Positions 26,612 through 35,882 of a DNA stretch of 64,000 bases are shown in pieces; position 1 is the first letter of the stretch; the number at the start of each line of letters is the position of its first letter. The notes beneath the pieces are model-generated. The model made no database searches and had not been told where the DNA came from. It saw only the letters and a program-made list of their open reading frames with translations. This DNA comes from CAWIMX01 sp963837345 (GTDB lineage Bacteria; Acidobacteriota; Vicinamibacteria; Vicinamibacterales; CAVVIG01): assembly GCA_963837345.1 (NCBI GenBank), contig CAWIMX010000002.1, forward strand, positions 558,001 to 622,000, read 5' to 3'. A program made the position numbers and the translations under genes.

Positions 26612-27979
26612 ATGCGTCACATCTGCATGATGGCCGCTCTGTCTCTCGTGACTGCGGCGGTTGCGGGCTGCCGCGGTGACGTGCGGTCCGGCACGGCCCA
26701 GCGAGCCACCGATCGCTCCGTGACGTTCACGCGCGATGTCGCGCCCATCCTGTTTGAGCACTGCGCCCCGTGTCATCGTCCCGGCCAACTGGCGCCGTTC
26801 AGCGTGCTCACCTACCCCGAGGTGCGATCGCGGGCCCGGGACATCGTGGCCGCGACCGCTCGGCGCTTCATGCCGCCGTGGCTGCCCGTGCACGGCTACG
26901 GTGAATTCGCCGGCGAACGCCGATTGAGCGACGCTGAGATCGAGACGATCCGGCGCTGGGACGAGGATGGCGCGGTCGAAGGAGACGCGGCCGACCTCCG
27001 GCCGCCGCCGTCTTTTCCCGAAGGGTGGCAGCTCGGCGAGCCCGATCTGATTGTCCGCTTGCCCCGGCCATTCACCTTGAGAGCCGATGGACCGGATGTC
27101 TGGCGCAATTTCGTGATCCCGATTCCGGTGCCGGGCACGCGCTACGTCAGGACCGTTGAACTGCATCCGGGAAACGCCCGATTCGTGCACCACGCGCTCA
27201 TGGCCGTTGACGCGACGCCGTCGTCGCGCCGTCGCGATACGAGCGATGCCGAGCCCGGTTTCGCCGGCATGGACATGGGCGACGCGGTGGCGCCTGACGG
27301 ACATCTCCTCGGGTGGACACCTGGCATGCAGCCGTTTCCTGGTATCCCGGGTCAGGCGTGGCGGCTCGACGTGGGCACCGACGTGGTCCTGCAGCTTCAC
27401 ATGCTGCCGACTGGCAAGACGGAAGTCGTGGAACCGGCCGTCGGGCTGTACTTCGCGTCGCGGCCTCCCACGGGCCCGCCGATGTACCTCATGAGGCTCG
27501 ATGGCGACTACGCGATCGACATCCCCGCCGGTGAACGACGATTTGTGGTGACTGATCGCTTCGAGTTGCCCGTGGACGTGGACGTGTATGCCGTCTACCC
27601 GCACGCGCACTTTCTGGCGAAGACAATCGAGGGCCTGGCGCGGCTCCCCGATCGGACCGAGCAGTGGCTGATCCGGATCGACAATTGGGATTTCAAGTGG
27701 CAGGACGTCTATCGATACGAGCACCCGGTCCGGCTGCCCAAAGGTACCGTCCTCACCATGCGGATCGGCTACGATAATTCCGCCGACAACGTGCGGAATC
27801 CGAACGATCCGCCCAGGCGCGTCACGGCCGGACCTCGATCCACGGACGAGATGGCGCACTTGCAGCTTCAGCTGCAGCCCCACACCGACGCCGACGCGCT
27901 GCTCCTGAAGACGGCCTACTATCGCCACATCCTGCAGCACTATCCAGATGATGCGGGCGTGTACCTACGAACTGGGTAA
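26612..27979 (+). CDS. Lipoprotein cytochrome c-PHM-like copper monooxygenase (split from TPR part)
   Basis: 455 residues as read. A lipobox (AAVAGC, Cys20) implies membrane anchoring. Cytochrome c: CAPCH (51-55), Met87 in RRFMPPW. PHM-like module with copper ligands His193-His194 (VHHAL), His253 (QLHM), His331-x-His333 (HAH) and Met414 (STDEM), the same set and order as in the protein at 15126. The frame ends early: after HYPDDAGVY the protein would continue in the +1 frame as YELGNVLRDAGR, the start of the TPR region at 27966. Removing one C at 27964-27965 joins both into a 632-residue protein. ATG 26588 is rejected as a start since it lies within TATGAT (26587-26592); GTG 26603 is an alternative. 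Confidence 0.82.
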   Translation: MRHICMMAALSLVTAAVAGCRGDVRSGTAQRATDRSVTFTRDVAPILFEHCAPCHRPGQLAPFSVLTYPEVRSRARDIVAATARRFMPPWLPVHGYGEFAGERRLSDAEIETIRRWDEDGAVEGDAADLRPPPSFPEGWQLGEPDLIVRLPRPFTLRADGPDVWRNFVIPIPVPGTRYVRTVELHPGNARFVHHALMAVDATPSSRRRDTSDAEPGFAGMDMGDAVAPDGHLLGWTPGMQPFPGIPGQAWRLDVGTDVVLQLHMLPTGKTEVVEPAVGLYFASRPPTGPPMYLMRLDGDYAIDIPAGERRFVVTDRFELPVDVDVYAVYPHAHFLAKTIEGLARLPDRTEQWLIRIDNWDFKWQDVYRYEHPVRLPKGTVLTMRIGYDNSADNVRNPNDPPRRVTAGPRSTDEMAHLQLQLQPHTDADALLLKTAYYRHILQHYPDDAGVYLRTG

Positions 27980-28511
27980 CGTGCTGCGAGACGCAGGGCG
28001 TGCAGTCGAGGCAGTCGGTCAGTACCGCCTGGCGCTTGAGCGGGATCCGAACCAGGCGGCGGCACGCAACAACCTTGGGGTCGTGCTCGTCGACCAGGGC
28101 CGTGTCGACGAGGCCATCGCGCAGTATCGGCAGGCGATCCTCGTCGAGCCGGATTTTGCGGATGCCCACTACAATCTCGGGAACGCGCTGCGGACGCGTG
28201 GGGATCTGGACGAGGCGCTCCGCCAGTATCGCGAAGCCATACGTCTCGAACCGCGGTTCGCAGAAGCGTACACGAACCTCGGCGAAGTCCTGGCGTCGCG
28301 CGGCGAGCTGGATCAGGCCATCGCGCAGTTCCGGACGGCGGTCCGGATCAATCCGAACTCGGCGCAGGCCCACAACAACCTCGGGGCCGGTCTCGCCTCG
28401 CAGGGACACCTGACCGACGCCGTCGCCGAATTCCGGGAAGCGCTTCGGCTCGCCCCGGACCATGCCGGTGCGCGCGAGAACCTCGAGCGCGTCCTCGAAG
28501 GCACGCGCTGA
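27948..28511 (+). CDS. TPR protein, displaced C-terminal part of the cytochrome c-monooxygenase
   Basis: Five tetratricopeptide repeats in succession (AARNNLGVVLVDQGRVDEAIAQYRQAI, AHYNLGNAL..., AYTNLGEVL..., AHNNLGAGL...) with about 34-residue period. Read alone it would begin at ATG 27948 inside the upstream gene, without a ribosome-binding site or a signal peptide. It is better explained as the C-terminal domain of the preceding lipoprotein, separated by a one-base gain, since such fusions (cytochrome c, monooxygenase module, TPR) fit the sequence without a gap. The TPRs would then be periplasmic and serve protein contacts. Confidence 0.7.
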   Translation: MMRACTYELGNVLRDAGRAVEAVGQYRLALERDPNQAAARNNLGVVLVDQGRVDEAIAQYRQAILVEPDFADAHYNLGNALRTRGDLDEALRQYREAIRLEPRFAEAYTNLGEVLASRGELDQAIAQFRTAVRINPNSAQAHNNLGAGLASQGHLTDAVAEFREALRLAPDHAGARENLERVLEGTR

Positions 28512-28530
28512 CCCGACGCGCTGCGACGTG

Positions 28531-29109
28531 TTACCTGGTGGGCACCTGCACCCGAATCGCGTCGTCCAGTGTGATCTGGAACGTGGTGCCGGCCGGCAGG
28601 GTGAGCTCCGTGCCCGGCGCATCGGCCGTGCGCGCCATCCGATCGGTCCGGATGCGGACGGCCGCGTCGTAGGGGTGCAGCTCGAGCAGGCGGAACGCGA
28701 TCGTCGCGGGTTCGCGGCTTCGCGACGCCGCGTTCACCTCGAGCACGGTGCCGGTCACCGCCGTGCCCTTGGGGATCGCCGTCTTCCCCCGAACCTGCAC
28801 GTCGGCCGTCACGCTGGCGCGCACGGGATCCTCGATCCGGCTTCGATTCGACGCGAGCGGCGTGCTGAGCGCAATCTCGAGCGTCGTGCCGCCCGGCACG
28901 GCGACTTCCACGAACGACTGTGTCGGGAGATCGGGCAGTGCAGGCAGGGCCGCGCCCCGGCTGCCGGCCGCCGGCGCGGCCGGAGCGCCGGCGCGGGCCG
29001 GCGGGGCGGCGGGAGCGGCCGGTTTTGGCGCGTCAGACGAACAGCCGGTGGCGGCGAGGGCGATCGCGGCGGCGATCGCCGCCGCGCGCGGCGAAGACCT
29101 TCTCGGCAT
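28531..29109 (-). CDS. Hypothetical lipoprotein, relative of the protein at 62658
   Basis: 192 residues with a lipobox (LAATGCSS). An Ala/Pro-rich linker is followed by two beta-type segments that each begin with a GTTLEIALSTPL / GTTFQITLDDAI pattern. The middle (EDPVRASVTADVQVRGKTAIPKG, positions split by KGTAVTGTVLEV) clearly resembles the protein at 62658 (EDPVSATVRSPVVV...IPQGSTLRGTV). The pair defines a small family here that I do not recognise by name; the pattern suggests a periplasmic beta-barrel-like domain. It converges on the TPR gene with a 19-nt gap. Confidence 0.75.
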   Translation of the reverse strand: MPRRSSPRAAAIAAAIALAATGCSSDAPKPAAPAAPPARAGAPAAPAAGSRGAALPALPDLPTQSFVEVAVPGGTTLEIALSTPLASNRSRIEDPVRASVTADVQVRGKTAIPKGTAVTGTVLEVNAASRSREPATIAFRLLELHPYDAAVRIRTDRMARTADAPGTELTLPAGTTFQITLDDAIRVQVPTR

Positions 29110-29148
29110 ATCGATGACTTCCGCTTGTGATCATAGTAACCGGCTCAG

Positions 29149-29154
29149 TATGCT
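29149..29154 (+). promoter_or_regulatory. Putative -10 (TATGCT), leaderless start
   Basis: TATGCT, then 7 nt, then the ATG at 29162 of the DUF5916 gene. No Shine-Dalgarno is possible at that start. Confidence 0.4.
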
Positions 29155-29161
29155 CCGGCCA

Positions 29162-31530
29162 ATGATGGATGCCGCCGAATCCGTGTCGTTGGGTGCCGCG
29201 ATGTGCAAAAGGGGAAACCGGGCGGCCGCGCCGTCGTGGGCCAGTCTCGCCGTCGTGTCGCTGGTCCTGGCGGCGGGCGGACTGGTTGCCGCGCAGGATC
29301 GTACGGACGCGGCCGTCGCCGAGCCGATCGGACAACCCGTGGTCGTGGACGGCGTGCCGATCAACGGACCAGCCCCGCCGGAGTCGCCCGCCGTCGTTGC
29401 GCGCGACGCCCAGGGGCGCGTCACGATCCGCGCCGTGCGCATCACCGATCGCATTCGCATCGACGGCGAGCTCGATGAAGCCGTGTACGCCGAGGTGCCG
29501 CCGATTGGCGACTTCGTGCAAACCGAGCCGAACGGTGGCCAGCCCGCGACCGAACCGACCCAGGCCTGGATCTTCTTCGACGACGACACGCTGTACGTGG
29601 CGGCGCGCTGCTATGACTCGCAGCCCGAATCGCGCTGGGTGGCGAACGAGATGCGGCGCGACAGCATGAACGTCGTGCGGAACGAGAATTTCGCAATCTA
29701 CTTCGATACCTTCTACGATCGTCGCAACGCGTTCCTCTTCGAGATCTCGCCGATCGGCGGGATCTACGACGCCACGGTCACCAACGAGCGGCCGCCCGGC
29801 AACATCGAATGGAATCCCGTCTGGGATCGGAAGACGGGCCGCTTCGACGGCGGCTGGACCGCCGAAATGGCGATCCCGTTCCGGTCGCTTCGCTACAAGC
29901 CGGGCCGATCGCAGATCTGGGGCGTCAATATCCGCCGCACGGTGCGCTGGAAGAACGAGGAATCGTTCGTCACCCGGATGCCGCCGAACACCGGCAGCGT
30001 CATCTTTCAGATCTCGCTCGGCGCGACGCTCGTCGGCCTGGACGCGCCGCCAGGCAGCCGCAACATCGAGGTGAAACCGTACGCCATTTCGAGCCTCACG
30101 ACCGACCGCCGCGCCGTGCCCGCGATCACAGGCGACGGAACCGGCGACGCCGGCTTCGACGTCAAATACGGCGTGACGCAGAACCTGACCGCCGACTTCA
30201 CCTACAACACCGACTTCGCGCAGGTCGAAGTCGACGAGCAGCAGGTGAATCTGACCCGGTTCAGCCTGTTCTTCCCCGAGAAGCGCGAGTTCTTCCTCGA
30301 AGGACAGGGGATCTTCGATTTCGGCGGCGCGGGATCGAACGGCGCGCGGCAACGTCCCGCTGCTGTTCTTCAGCCGGCGCATCGGCCTCGCCGGCAGCCG
30401 CGCGGTCCCGATCGACGCGGGCGGGCGGCTGACCGGCAAGGTCGGACGCACCACCGTCGGCCTGCTCGACGTGCGCAGCGGCGACGATGTCCTGTCGGGT
30501 TCGCTCGCCACGAACTTCTCGGTGCTGCGGGTGAAGCGGGACGTCATGCGGCGAAGCAGCGTCGGGGCGCTGTTCACGAGCCGGTCGGTCTCGTCGACGG
30601 CCCCGGGATCGAGCCAGGCCTACGGAGCCGACGCCGTTTTCGGCTTCTACGACAACTGGACGATCAACGCCTATCTGGCGCGGGCGGCCGTGCCCGACGG
30701 CGGCAGCGACGACACGAGCTATCGCACGCAGGTGAGCTACAACGGCGATCGGTACGGTCTGGGGCTCGAGCGCCTGTCGGTCGGCGCCGACTTCCGTCCC
30801 GATGTCGGCTTTCTGCGCCGCAGCGACTTCAAGAGCAATGCGGCGTCGTTGCGGTTCAGCCCGCGGCCGCGCCGCTTTCCGAGGGTCCGCCGGTTCGTGT
30901 ACGGCGTCCTACGACTATCTCACCGATGGCGTCGGCCGCCTCGAATCGCGGGACGCGTCGGCGTCCTTCACGGTCGAGCTCCAGAACAGCGATCGGCTGA
31001 CGGCCAGCACCAGTCGCAGCTTCGAGTTCCTCGACCGGCCCTTTGCGATCGCGCCCGGCGTGGCGATTCCAGTGGGCGGCTACGGCTTCGGCGAGGCATC
31101 CGTCGGATGGTCGAGAGGCAATCAGCACCGTGTCGCGGGCAGCGTGTCGATGTCGGCCGGCCAGTTCTACGACGGGCGTCTGGCGTCGATCGGCTACAGC
31201 GGCGGGCGAATCGAACTGTCGCCGCAACTCTCCCTGGAGCCGGGCGCTTCGGTCAACCGCATCGTGCTGCCCGAGGGGCGGTTCACCACCAGGCTCGTGT
31301 CGAACCGCGTCACCTACACGATCACCCCCCGCGCGTTTCTGAGCGGGCTGCTCCAGTACAACTCCAGTGGCAGTACCCTCAGCACCAATCTCCGCTTCCG
31401 CTGGGAGTACCGCCCGGGCAGCGAAGTGTTCCTCGTGTACACAGACGAGCGCGACACGACGATGCGGGGGTATCCGGGCCTCAAGAACCGTGCCGTCGTC
31501 GCCAAGATCAACCGCCTGTTCCTCTTTTGA
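29162..31530 (+). CDS. DUF5916 outer-membrane protein, disrupted by two one-base gains
   Basis: With two corrections this is a 788-residue protein: signal region (VVSLVLAAGGLVAAQ), CBM9-like domain (RIRIDGELDEAVYAEV ... FAIYFDTFYDRRNAFLFEIS), DUF5916 (EVDEQQVNLTRFSLFFPEKREFFLEG) and barrel to the final KINRLFLF. The first break is near 30347-30350: the frame through FDFGGAGSNGA must move by one base to read NVPLLFFSRRIGL. The second is at the CC of 30908-30909: RRFVYG continues as YDYLTDGVGRLES in the next frame. Both need one base fewer. No in-frame stop or other decay is seen between, so a consensus error is more likely than a pseudogene. Confidence 0.75.
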
Positions 31531-31548
31531 GAACGGCCGCCGCCGCGG

Positions 31549-31950
31549 CTATTCCCTTGCGGCGGTCCGGCGCGACACCGGCTCCTCGACGACGACGGAC
31601 CATTCGAGGTCCTTCGCATCGATCACCAGGTAGAACATGTGAGGGTCGTCGCTCACGAAGGCCGTGCCCGATCCGGCGCCGGTCGCCTGCACGGCGTCGG
31701 CCATGGTCCGCCCGCTGACGGCGCTGTGGACGGTCAGATGAAACGTGCCGCCGCCAGGCGTCGCAGGGTTCCGGGTCTCCCAGCGCAGCCGCAGGGCGCC
31801 GATCTCGCCGAGGAACGACTCGGTCTGCATGTTGCCGTGGCCTGACCAGGCGCCAAGACGGTCCCAGACGATAGTCTCGCCGGCCGGTGGAGGAGGCGCG
31901 CTGCAGGACGCGCACAGGGCGAGGAGCAAGAGCAGAAGGCGCACGCGCAT
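31549..31950 (-). CDS. Small hypothetical lipoprotein
   Basis: 133 residues with a lipobox (LLLLLALCASCSAP). The mature domain is beta-rich (LRLRWETRNPATPGGGTFHLTVHSAVSG, written here in parts: LRLRWETR, FHLTVHSAVSG) and ends EWSVVVEEPVSRR. It may be a small binding domain; no family recognised. It converges on the DUF5916 gene with a gap of 18 nt. TACAAT (31962-31967 on the minus strand) lies 11 nt before the ATG. Confidence 0.7.
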   Translation of the reverse strand: MRVRLLLLLLALCASCSAPPPPAGETIVWDRLGAWSGHGNMQTESFLGEIGALRLRWETRNPATPGGGTFHLTVHSAVSGRTMADAVQATGAGSGTAFVSDDPHMFYLVIDAKDLEWSVVVEEPVSRRTAARE

Positions 31951-31961
31951 GAGCTCTTTCG

Positions 31962-32004
31962 ATTGTACAGGTCGGGCCGCCCGCCGTGCGAAACGCGTTA
32001 TAGT
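31962..32004. promoter_or_regulatory. Back-to-back -10 elements upstream of the repeat array
   Basis: TACAAT on the minus strand (31962-31967) for the lipoprotein gene and TATAGT on the plus strand (31999-32004). The plus-strand element has the same context, TAGTACCGG, as the -10 at 33551 (TAATACCGG). If used, it would transcribe the whole repeat array as an 800-nt leader of the cupin gene. Confidence 0.3.
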
Positions 32005-32015
32005 ACCGGCCGATT

Positions 32016-32796
32016 CCAGGATCCGGGCGACGGCTCCGACCGAACGGTGGCGCCGTGGGAAGGTTGCCGACTGAGCAGAGAGGCGAGGGACTCAGGATCC
32101 GGAGCGGACGCGACGACCCCGAACGGGCAGGGCCCCGTGGGAAAGTGGCCGACTGAGCAGAGAGGCGAGGGACCCAGGATCCGGAGCGGACGCGACGACC
32201 CCGAACGGGCAAGGCCCCGTGGGAAAGTCGCCGACTGAGCAGAGAAGCGAGGGACCCAGGATCCGGAGCGGATGTGACGACATCGACCGGGCAGGGCCCC
32301 GTAGGAAAGTCGCCGACTGAGCAGAGAGGCGAGGGACCCAGGATCCGGAGCGGACGCGACGACCCCGAACGGGCAAGGCCCCGTGGGAAGTCGCCGACTG
32401 AGCAGAGAGGCGAGGGACCCAGGATCCGGAGCGGACGCGACGACACCGAACGGGCAGGGCCCCGTGGGAAGTCGCCGACTGAGCAGAGAGGCGAGGGACC
32501 CAGGATCCGGAGCGGACGCGACGACACCGAACGGGCAGGGCCCCGTGGGAAAGTCGCCGACTGAGCAGAGAGGCGAGGGACCCAGGATCCGGAGCGGATG
32601 TGACGACATCGACCGGGCAGGGCCCCGTAGGAAGTCGCCGACTGAGCAGAGAGGCGAGGGACCCAGGATCCGGAGCGGATGTGACGACATCGACCGGGCA
32701 GGGCCCCGTAGGAAAGTCGCCGACTGAGCAGAGAGGCGAGGGACCCAGGATCCGGAGCGAAAGCGACGGCAACGAGCGGGGGTGGGGCCCCGCGAG
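32016..32796 (+). repeat. Tandem repeat array, nine copies of an 81/82-bp unit
   Basis: The marker GACTGAGCAG recurs at 32069, 32151, 32233, 32315, 32396, 32477, 32559, 32640 and 32722, so unit lengths are 82, 82, 82, 81, 81, 82, 81, 82. The 81/82 difference is GAAGT versus GAAAGT. Units fall into sub-types by the segment GACCCCGAACGGG, GACACCGAACGGG or GACATCGACCGGG. A degenerate partial unit (32016-32065) opens the array and the last unit is diverged. Each unit has a small inverted repeat (TCGCC...GGCGA) and GGATCC. Because the period is not a multiple of three, the open frames seen here change between copies and are not credible genes. The array fills the gap before the cupin gene. Confidence 0.95.
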
Positions 32797-32824
32797 TAAT
32801 AAGGAATAGAGGAGGACAGACGCC

Positions 32825-33481
32825 ATGACAAGGGGCATGTGGGGACTGGTGGCCGCAGCGGTAGCGCTTGCGCCGGAGGTGGCGATCGCGCAGGCACCGC
32901 CGAAGGAAGCCATCGACATCACGTCGGAACAGATCCAGCAGATCAACAAGCTGCCCGGCACCGATCGCCAGATCCGGGTGATCGACATGGGCACCTACAA
33001 CCTGGCCATTGGCATCATTCATCGCGGCGCGACCGGCGGGGCCGCACGGGGCGCGGCCGCGCGAGGCGGGGCCCAGGGCGCGCGCGCCGGTGGGGCGCGA
33101 GGCAACGCGCCGGCGCCCGAGCGGTGCGGCGTCTCGTCGGGCACGCCGGCCGGCGCGAGCGGCATCGCGCACGACGACACCACCGAGACCTACTACATCG
33201 TGTCCGGCACCGGGACCCTCGTCACGGGCGGGGAGATCATGAACGGCGCGCGCTCAGGGCCTGACAGCGAGGTCACCAAGATCCTCAACGGACCGTCCTG
33301 CAGCGGCCAGATCGTCGGCAACGCCGTGAAGCGCGTGGTGAAGACCGGCGACGTCATCGTGATTCCGGCCGGCGTGCCGCACGGCTGGACCGAGATCGCC
33401 GACCACGTGGACTACCTGAGCGTGCGTCCGGATCAGAAGAAGGTGCTGCCGTCGGGCTACGTGAATCCTGAGTTGAAGTAG
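32825..33481 (+). CDS. Secreted cupin-domain protein
   Basis: 218 residues, signal peptide ending near VAIAQAP. A Gly/Ala/Arg-rich low-complexity insert (about residues 60-100) separates an N-terminal strand region from the cupin: ETYYIVSGTGTLVTGG and GDVIVIPAGVPHGW, the second carrying the usual cupin histidine. The first motif has E and Y where many cupins have histidines (HDDTTETYYI), so a metal site is possible through His, Glu and the late His. TAGAGGAGG precedes the ATG. Its 5' side is the tandem repeat array. Function unknown; exported cupins of this type are common in this group. Confidence 0.85.
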   Translation: MTRGMWGLVAAAVALAPEVAIAQAPPKEAIDITSEQIQQINKLPGTDRQIRVIDMGTYNLAIGIIHRGATGGAARGAAARGGAQGARAGGARGNAPAPERCGVSSGTPAGASGIAHDDTTETYYIVSGTGTLVTGGEIMNGARSGPDSEVTKILNGPSCSGQIVGNAVKRVVKTGDVIVIPAGVPHGWTEIADHVDYLSVRPDQKKVLPSGYVNPELK

Positions 33482-33501
33482 CCGCGGCGGGCCGCCTCGA
33501 A

Positions 33502-33533
33502 CCGAGCGGGGTGCCGGAAGGCGTCCCGCTCGG
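33502..33533 (+). terminator. Terminator after the cupin gene
   Basis: A 9-bp stem (CCGAGCGGG with CCCGCTCGG) enclosing an inner GCC-GGAA-GGC hairpin, 20 nt after the stop. Confidence 0.6.
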
Positions 33534-33550
33534 CTGCTGTACGCCCGCGG

Positions 33551-33556
33551 CATAAT
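33551..33556 (+). promoter_or_regulatory. Putative -10 (CATAAT), leaderless start
   Basis: CATAAT, then 7 nt, then the GTG at 33564. It follows the cupin terminator directly, which supports an independent transcript. Confidence 0.45.
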
Positions 33557-33563
33557 ACCGGTC

Positions 33564-34700
33564 GTGACGAGCACGCGCCGCGCTCCGGGACTCTGGCTGG
33601 CCGCGGTCCTCTTCGTGGCTGCTGGCGCCGCCGCACCGCGCATCGTCAGCGAGATGCCCGACTTCGAGGGGTACTATCGCTTCGGCGCCCGGGCGCTCCA
33701 CGCCGAGCCGCTCTATCGTCCCGAGGACGGACATTTCCAGAACAAGTACCTGCCGGTGTTCGCCGTGGCGGCGGCTCCGCTCGCCCTGCTGCCGCTCACG
33801 GCGGCCAAGACCGTCTGGTTCTTCCTCTCGGTCGCGGCGCTGGCCGGCCTCGTCACCGCAAGTCTGAGGCTGGTGCCCGACCGCCGAACGCGGCCGTGGG
33901 TGCTCGCTCTGCTGACCACGCTCGCCATGGCCAAGTTCTATCTGCACGAGCTCAATCTCGGTCAGTGCAACGCCGCGATGACGCTGTTCGTGGTGGCCGC
34001 CTTCGGGAGTCTATGGCGGACGCACCCGACGCGCGCAGGCGCGTGGCTGGCGGGGGCGGTCGTCGTGAAGCCGTACGCGCTGCTGTTCCTGCCCTACTGG
34101 CTCTGGGCGCGGCGGCCCGCGGCGTTCGCGGCGGCGGCGGCATTCGTCGCCGCGGCGCTCCTGCTGCCCTCGGTGCTGTACGGCCCGGGAGGCAACGTCG
34201 CGCAGTTCGGCGGCTGGGTGGCGACCGTGACGGACACCACGGCCCCGAACCTGCTCAATCAGGACAACGTCTCGGTGTGGGCGATGTATGCGAAGTGGCT
34301 GGGGACCGGCCCTGCCGCGACGGCGCTCGCCGCTGCGACCATCGTGGTGCTGCTGCTGATCGTCGCGGTCCTCGTGCGGTGGGGACGTGGCCTGACGCGC
34401 CCGGAATATCTCGACATGGCGGTGCTTTTGACGCTGGTGCCGTTGATCTCGCCACAGGGGTGGGACTATGGCCTGCTCGCGGCGACGCCCGCGGTGCTCC
34501 TGTTCTTCGATCGGTCCAGGGATCTTCCGCGGGCGCCGCAGATCGCCGGATGGGTGGCGATCGTGGTGATGGGCGCTGGGCTGTTCGATCTGATGGGGCG
34601 CCGAGCTTACGCGGCCTTCATGGCGACGTCCGCGATCACGGTCTGTGCGCTGGCGCTGGTGGGGGTGCTCGCGGTCGTCCGGGTCCGCCGGCTGGCTTGA
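33564..34700 (+). CDS. Glycosyltransferase family 87 (DUF2029)-type membrane protein
   Basis: 378 residues with about ten transmembrane helices. The conserved opening (FEGYYRFGARALHAEPLY) with an acidic residue after the first helix, and LHELNLGQCNAAMTLFVVAA followed by AWLAGAVVVKPYALLFLPYW, are typical of GT87 polyprenyl-phosphate-mannose-dependent mannosyltransferases. The enzyme would add a mannose or related sugar on the outer face of the inner membrane. It starts at a GTG with no Shine-Dalgarno, 7 nt after CATAAT. Its neighbours give no clue to the acceptor. Confidence 0.85.
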   Translation: MTSTRRAPGLWLAAVLFVAAGAAAPRIVSEMPDFEGYYRFGARALHAEPLYRPEDGHFQNKYLPVFAVAAAPLALLPLTAAKTVWFFLSVAALAGLVTASLRLVPDRRTRPWVLALLTTLAMAKFYLHELNLGQCNAAMTLFVVAAFGSLWRTHPTRAGAWLAGAVVVKPYALLFLPYWLWARRPAAFAAAAAFVAAALLLPSVLYGPGGNVAQFGGWVATVTDTTAPNLLNQDNVSVWAMYAKWLGTGPAATALAAATIVVLLLIVAVLVRWGRGLTRPEYLDMAVLLTLVPLISPQGWDYGLLAATPAVLLFFDRSRDLPRAPQIAGWVAIVVMGAGLFDLMGRRAYAAFMATSAITVCALALVGVLAVVRVRRLA

Positions 34701-34745
34701 GGATCGGGGAGGCGGCCGCGACTGGCGCACCCGCCTCCCGCGACG

Positions 34746-35882
34746 CTACTTCTTCACGTACTTCTTCACGGCCTTGGGCCCGACCTCCGCGCCGTAGATG
34801 TTCCCGGCGGCGTCGATGGCCACGCCTTCCGCGGCGCTCGTGCCGCGCGCGTCTTCGTCGGGATCGGGGATGAAGGCGAAGATCTTGCCGTCGCTGATGT
34901 TGCCCATCCGGATGCCGCGCTTCCATCCGTCGTGGTTTCGCGACACCGATACCGACTCGGAGTCGGCCGAGTACAGGATGTCGTCCTTGATGAAGATGCC
35001 GCTCGGACGGCTCCACTGCGCGTACTGGCGGATGAAGGTGCCGTTCTGGTCGAACACCTGGATCCGGTTGTTGTTGCGGTCGCCGATGTAGAGCAGGCCT
35101 TTCGAGTCCATCGCCAGCGCGTGGGGCTGGTCGAACTGGCCGGGGCCGCTGCCGAAGGATCCCCACGTTTTCAGCAGTTTGCCCGTCTTGTCGAACTTGA
35201 ACACCATGCCGATGCTGCCGGGCGAGCTCGAATGGCCCTCAGAGACGAAGATGTCGCCGTTGGGCGCGACGAACACGTCATTCGGCTGGAAACAGCACTC
35301 GGGGGGCGCGGCGCCGCCGGGTTTGCCGATCGTCATGAGCACGTCGCCGTTCGGGCTGAACTTGAACACCTGGTGGCCCTTCGTGGCGCCCGGCGCCGGG
35401 ACCTGCGGGGCCGGGGGCGGCCCTGCCGCGCGACCCGCGCCGCCGGCGCGGGCGCCGCGGCCCTGCGGCGGCGCGTTGTCCTGGCCGTCGGTGACCCAGA
35501 TGTTCCCGTCGGGATCCACGTCGATGCCGTGGGCGAAGATGATCATCCCGGCGCCGAAGCTCTTGATCAGGTTGCCGTTGGCGTCGAAGTGCAGCACGGG
35601 ATCGAGCGGGGACATGGTGCCTGCCGCGCGGTCGTAGCAGCTGTTGCCCCCGCACCGTTCGGCGACCCAGATGGAGCGGCCGTCCTTGTCGATGTCGACG
35701 GCGCTCGTCGAGCCCCAGCTGCGCCCGGCAGGCAGCTTGAAGTAATTCGCAATCGTCTGGTACGGGTTCGGGGCGTCGTTGACGGGCGCCATGGCGTTCT
35801 GGGCCTGCACCTGCCAGCCCATCACCGCCAGAACGGCGACGCTCGCCGCCCAAAGCGTGAGTTTCACGCGACTTGCCGACAT
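34746..35882 (-). CDS. Secreted NHL beta-propeller, PAL-like
   Basis: 378 residues, signal peptide ending near WQVQAQN. NHL repeats: NIWVTDGQD, LLYIGDRNNNRIQVF and so on, with a Gly/Ala/Pro-rich insert (about residues 138-166). By eye alignment with PAL, His118 (FAHGID) and His254 (QPHALA) fall on two zinc histidines and Arg269 on an active-site arginine, while the third His is Glu352 (SAAEGVA) and the catalytic Tyr is His217 (EGHSSS). It is a close paralogue of the protein at 38765; both share RCGGNSC, SPLDPVLHFDANG and a YVKK/YVKR end. GAGGAGG precedes the ATG at 35882. Confidence 0.82.
   Translation of the reverse strand: MSASRVKLTLWAASVAVLAVMGWQVQAQNAMAPVNDAPNPYQTIANYFKLPAGRSWGSTSAVDIDKDGRSIWVAERCGGNSCYDRAAGTMSPLDPVLHFDANGNLIKSFGAGMIIFAHGIDVDPDGNIWVTDGQDNAPPQGRGARAGGAGRAAGPPPAPQVPAPGATKGHQVFKFSPNGDVLMTIGKPGGAAPPECCFQPNDVFVAPNGDIFVSEGHSSSPGSIGMVFKFDKTGKLLKTWGSFGSGPGQFDQPHALAMDSKGLLYIGDRNNNRIQVFDQNGTFIRQYAQWSRPSGIFIKDDILYSADSESVSVSRNHDGWKRGIRMGNISDGKIFAFIPDPDEDARGTSAAEGVAIDAAGNIYGAEVGPKAVKKYVKK

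Noticed and set aside
27948..27979. Programmed +1 frameshift at the monooxygenase-TPR junction
   Set aside because: No stop codon or known shift signal lies at the site, and five other one-base gains of the same kind occur in the window, so a sequence error is simpler.
32016..32796. CRISPR array
   Set aside because: Units are contiguous and nearly identical over their whole length, with no unique spacers and no cas genes.
31998..32897. Long minus-strand open frames through the repeat array
   Set aside because: They arise from the repeat composition. The unit length alternates between 81 and 82 bp, so the frame changes between copies; no start signals are present.
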